Assembly: GCF_014203045.1 (NCBI RefSeq)
Contig: NZ_JACHIF010000008.1
Span: forward strand, 217,671-281,670
Direction of reading: 5' to 3'
DNA length: 64,000 nucleotides
Source of the DNA: Prosthecobacter dejongeii
GTDB taxonomy: Bacteria; Verrucomicrobiota; Verrucomicrobiia; Verrucomicrobiales; Verrucomicrobiaceae
The position numbers and the translations under genes were made by a program. How positions within the stretch are numbered: position 1 is the first letter of the stretch; every line of letters begins with the position of its first letter. Under the pieces are notes generated by a model. It worked only from the letters and a program-made list of their open reading frames with translations. It had not been told where the DNA came from and did no database searches. Shown here piece after piece: positions 62,846 through 64,000 of this stretch.

Positions 62846-64000
62846 TTATTCATTGATCTCGTAATCATACACTTGCCTGCTCATCTTAAAGTTTGGTGGA
62901 AGGTGAGAATTGATTTCTTCCAACACGAAATTGCCATAGGTTCCACGCATAAGCAAGGCTTTGGCTCGGGCAAAAAGCCCTGCAACTGCAGCATTCTCGA
63001 GATACGGTTCTAGATCTCTTTCTATCTCTGCCTGATGAGAGATCATATGGCGCAGCCGTTGCAGATTCTTTAGGCCTATCGAATGCATTTCCCGTGGGCC
63101 ATTGTGCCGCTTTTTAAGCACGCCAGGATTCGCACTGAGGCAAAGTCCGTTATCAATTAACGCAAGTTCAATCACCTTGTTCTGATCGTTCACTCTGATC
63201 ATGTAGTTACTCTGATGGCGGTCTGTTTCAAGCAGGAGATCTTCCAGCAGTTGCCAATCTTCGGCGATTTCATCTGTGACCAATTTGCGGGCATCAAAAA
63301 ATGGATCTTTTAAGATAGCTGACATCTTTTTTCCTGTTAAAAAGCCTTCCTTCATCAACTGGGCGGATCCCTCTCCATTGATATTTTCAATACGGGCGGT
63401 GGGAGGGATCAATGAAATCGTGAGATGCTCAGCCACCAGGCTCGCGGCGATTTCGCGCCGCCACTGAGTGGAAGGCTCAATTCCAGCCCGAATTTTTTCA
63501 CGTGATTGAAATTGTGCAGGCTTATAGATGACCGGGACGCCATTGCGAAGTTCAAAGGCGAAATTGATGCCTCCGCCCTGAATCAGTTTACGGCTGGTGA
63601 AGGTAGTGGTCTCGATGTGTTTACGCATTGAGGCTGTGGTATCCGCAGCGCGCAATTTTTCTAATTCCTGCTGGATGTTAATGTCCACAGGCGCATTCAA
63701 AACTTCATGAAGAGCCTGCTGTATTCTTGCCATCTCCTCTTGAGAAAGAGTCCGTTGATTAGTGGGCATGGTGGCGCTGGTATCAAACGGCGAGACAAGC
63801 TCATCACCTCCGGTGCCATAGGCAGCCTGCCCTGCACCACTCCTCTGGCTGAACTGGAGGCGGGCTTCGGGTGCGGGGCCGGTGCTGCCTGCGGCCTGTG
63901 GCACCGGGCGGAGGGCGGCGTCGCGGGCGCGGCGTTGCAGGTCTTTGACCTGGGTTTCAAAGCTGCGGCCGAGCGTCGGCTTCAGGCCCACACGGGCCAT
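62846..64000 (-). CDS. PI3/4-kinase-like domain protein (C-terminal part, runs off the window)
   Basis: At least 384 residues are seen; the frame is open to the window edge, so the ATG at 64000 may be internal. Residues 1-70 are Arg/Ala/Gly/Pro-rich linker. The kinase-like region (about 140-290) has VPVIYKPAQ with a candidate ATP-binding Lys160, QWRREIAASLVAEHL with Glu183, ISLIPPTA, the catalytic loop TDRHQSNYMI (D260, N265) and the metal motif ALIDNGLCL (D283). This order matches HipA/PI3-4-kinase-like folds. The C-terminal helices (300-384) are unassigned. It heads a four-gene operon with very short gaps. A toxin or effector role is inferred from context. Confidence 0.6.
   Translation of the reverse strand: MARVGLKPTLGRSFETQVKDLQRRARDAALRPVPQAAGSTGPAPEARLQFSQRSGAGQAAYGTGGDELVSPFDTSATMPTNQRTLSQEEMARIQQALHEVLNAPVDINIQQELEKLRAADTTASMRKHIETTTFTSRKLIQGGGINFAFELRNGVPVIYKPAQFQSREKIRAGIEPSTQWRREIAASLVAEHLTISLIPPTARIENINGEGSAQLMKEGFLTGKKMSAILKDPFFDARKLVTDEIAEDWQLLEDLLLETDRHQSNYMIRVNDQNKVIELALIDNGLCLSANPGVLKKRHNGPREMHSIGLKNLQRLRHMISHQAEIERDLEPYLENAAVAGLFARAKALLMRGTYGNFVLEEINSHLPPNFKMSRQVYDYEINE

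Overview
The window looks like a chromosomal segment of a Verrucomicrobiota bacterium, probably near Verrucomicrobiaceae/Prosthecobacter. This is an inference from family content, since no rRNA lies in the window. The evidence is a PSD1-type cytochrome gene (DUF1549/DUF1553) paired with a DUF1501 gene, a ThuA-like protein, an exported Gfo/Idh/MocA-like protein, an AP-endonuclease-2-type sugar isomerase, very large secreted beta-helix/choice-of-anchor-D proteins, and generally weak Shine-Dalgarno sequences. I see no tRNA, rRNA or CRISPR array.

Layout. 1-8715, minus strand: the start of an E1-alpha dehydrogenase gene, a sugar nucleotidyltransferase, an RDD / SpoIIM-like / DUF4129-DUF4350-like membrane cluster, phoU, an LpxH-like phosphoesterase and a glycosyltransferase. 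8716-11760, plus strand: an operator-rich intergenic region, phoB-like and phoR-like genes, and a small membrane protein encoded in two frames joined at an A AAA AAC heptamer. 11895-12824: ThuA-like. 13273-27323: two huge secreted genes, a 10.2 kb beta-helix/anchor-D gene with nested duplications and a 14-blade kelch gene. 27416-30411: a LuxR-type regulator with a multi-PAS kinase. 30759-38545: a GxxExxY protein, orphan DhaL, a TPR metallopeptidase-like protein, an ECF sigma/partner pair, folB, a HAD hydrolase, a DUF2306 protein and a YARHG protein. 38756-45488: a sugar isomerase, an exported oxidoreductase-like protein, a YjdM/PhnA-like protein and the PSD1/DUF1501 pair. 45564-55406: rsgA, then a MoxR-DUF58-Bat cluster in which BatB+BatC and BatD+BatE appear to be fused. 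55510-57847: a tiny Cys-rich lipoprotein, a second ECF sigma/anti-sigma pair, an Rrf2 regulator and a small lipoprotein. 58057-60193: rpsP, khpA-like and cysS.

The accessory part is the right end (60366-64000). A decayed IS630-type transposase is followed by a tightly packed minus-strand operon. It encodes a PI3/4-kinase-like domain protein running off the window edge, a 77-residue protein, a protein with a PD-(D/E)xK-like nuclease signature, and a 212-residue protein. The order, spacing and base-composition mosaic fit a polymorphic-toxin locus with two tandem effector/immunity pairs. This is the best candidate here for an undescribed system.

How the genes work together. Phosphate signalling is represented by phoU and phoBR, separated by two envelope genes. 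Two families of membrane/vWA complexes (RDD-SpoIIM-DUF4129 and MoxR-Bat) that can share one cluster elsewhere sit about 41 kb apart. Two independent ECF sigma units and one orphan-type two-component pair give several envelope or stress sensing circuits.
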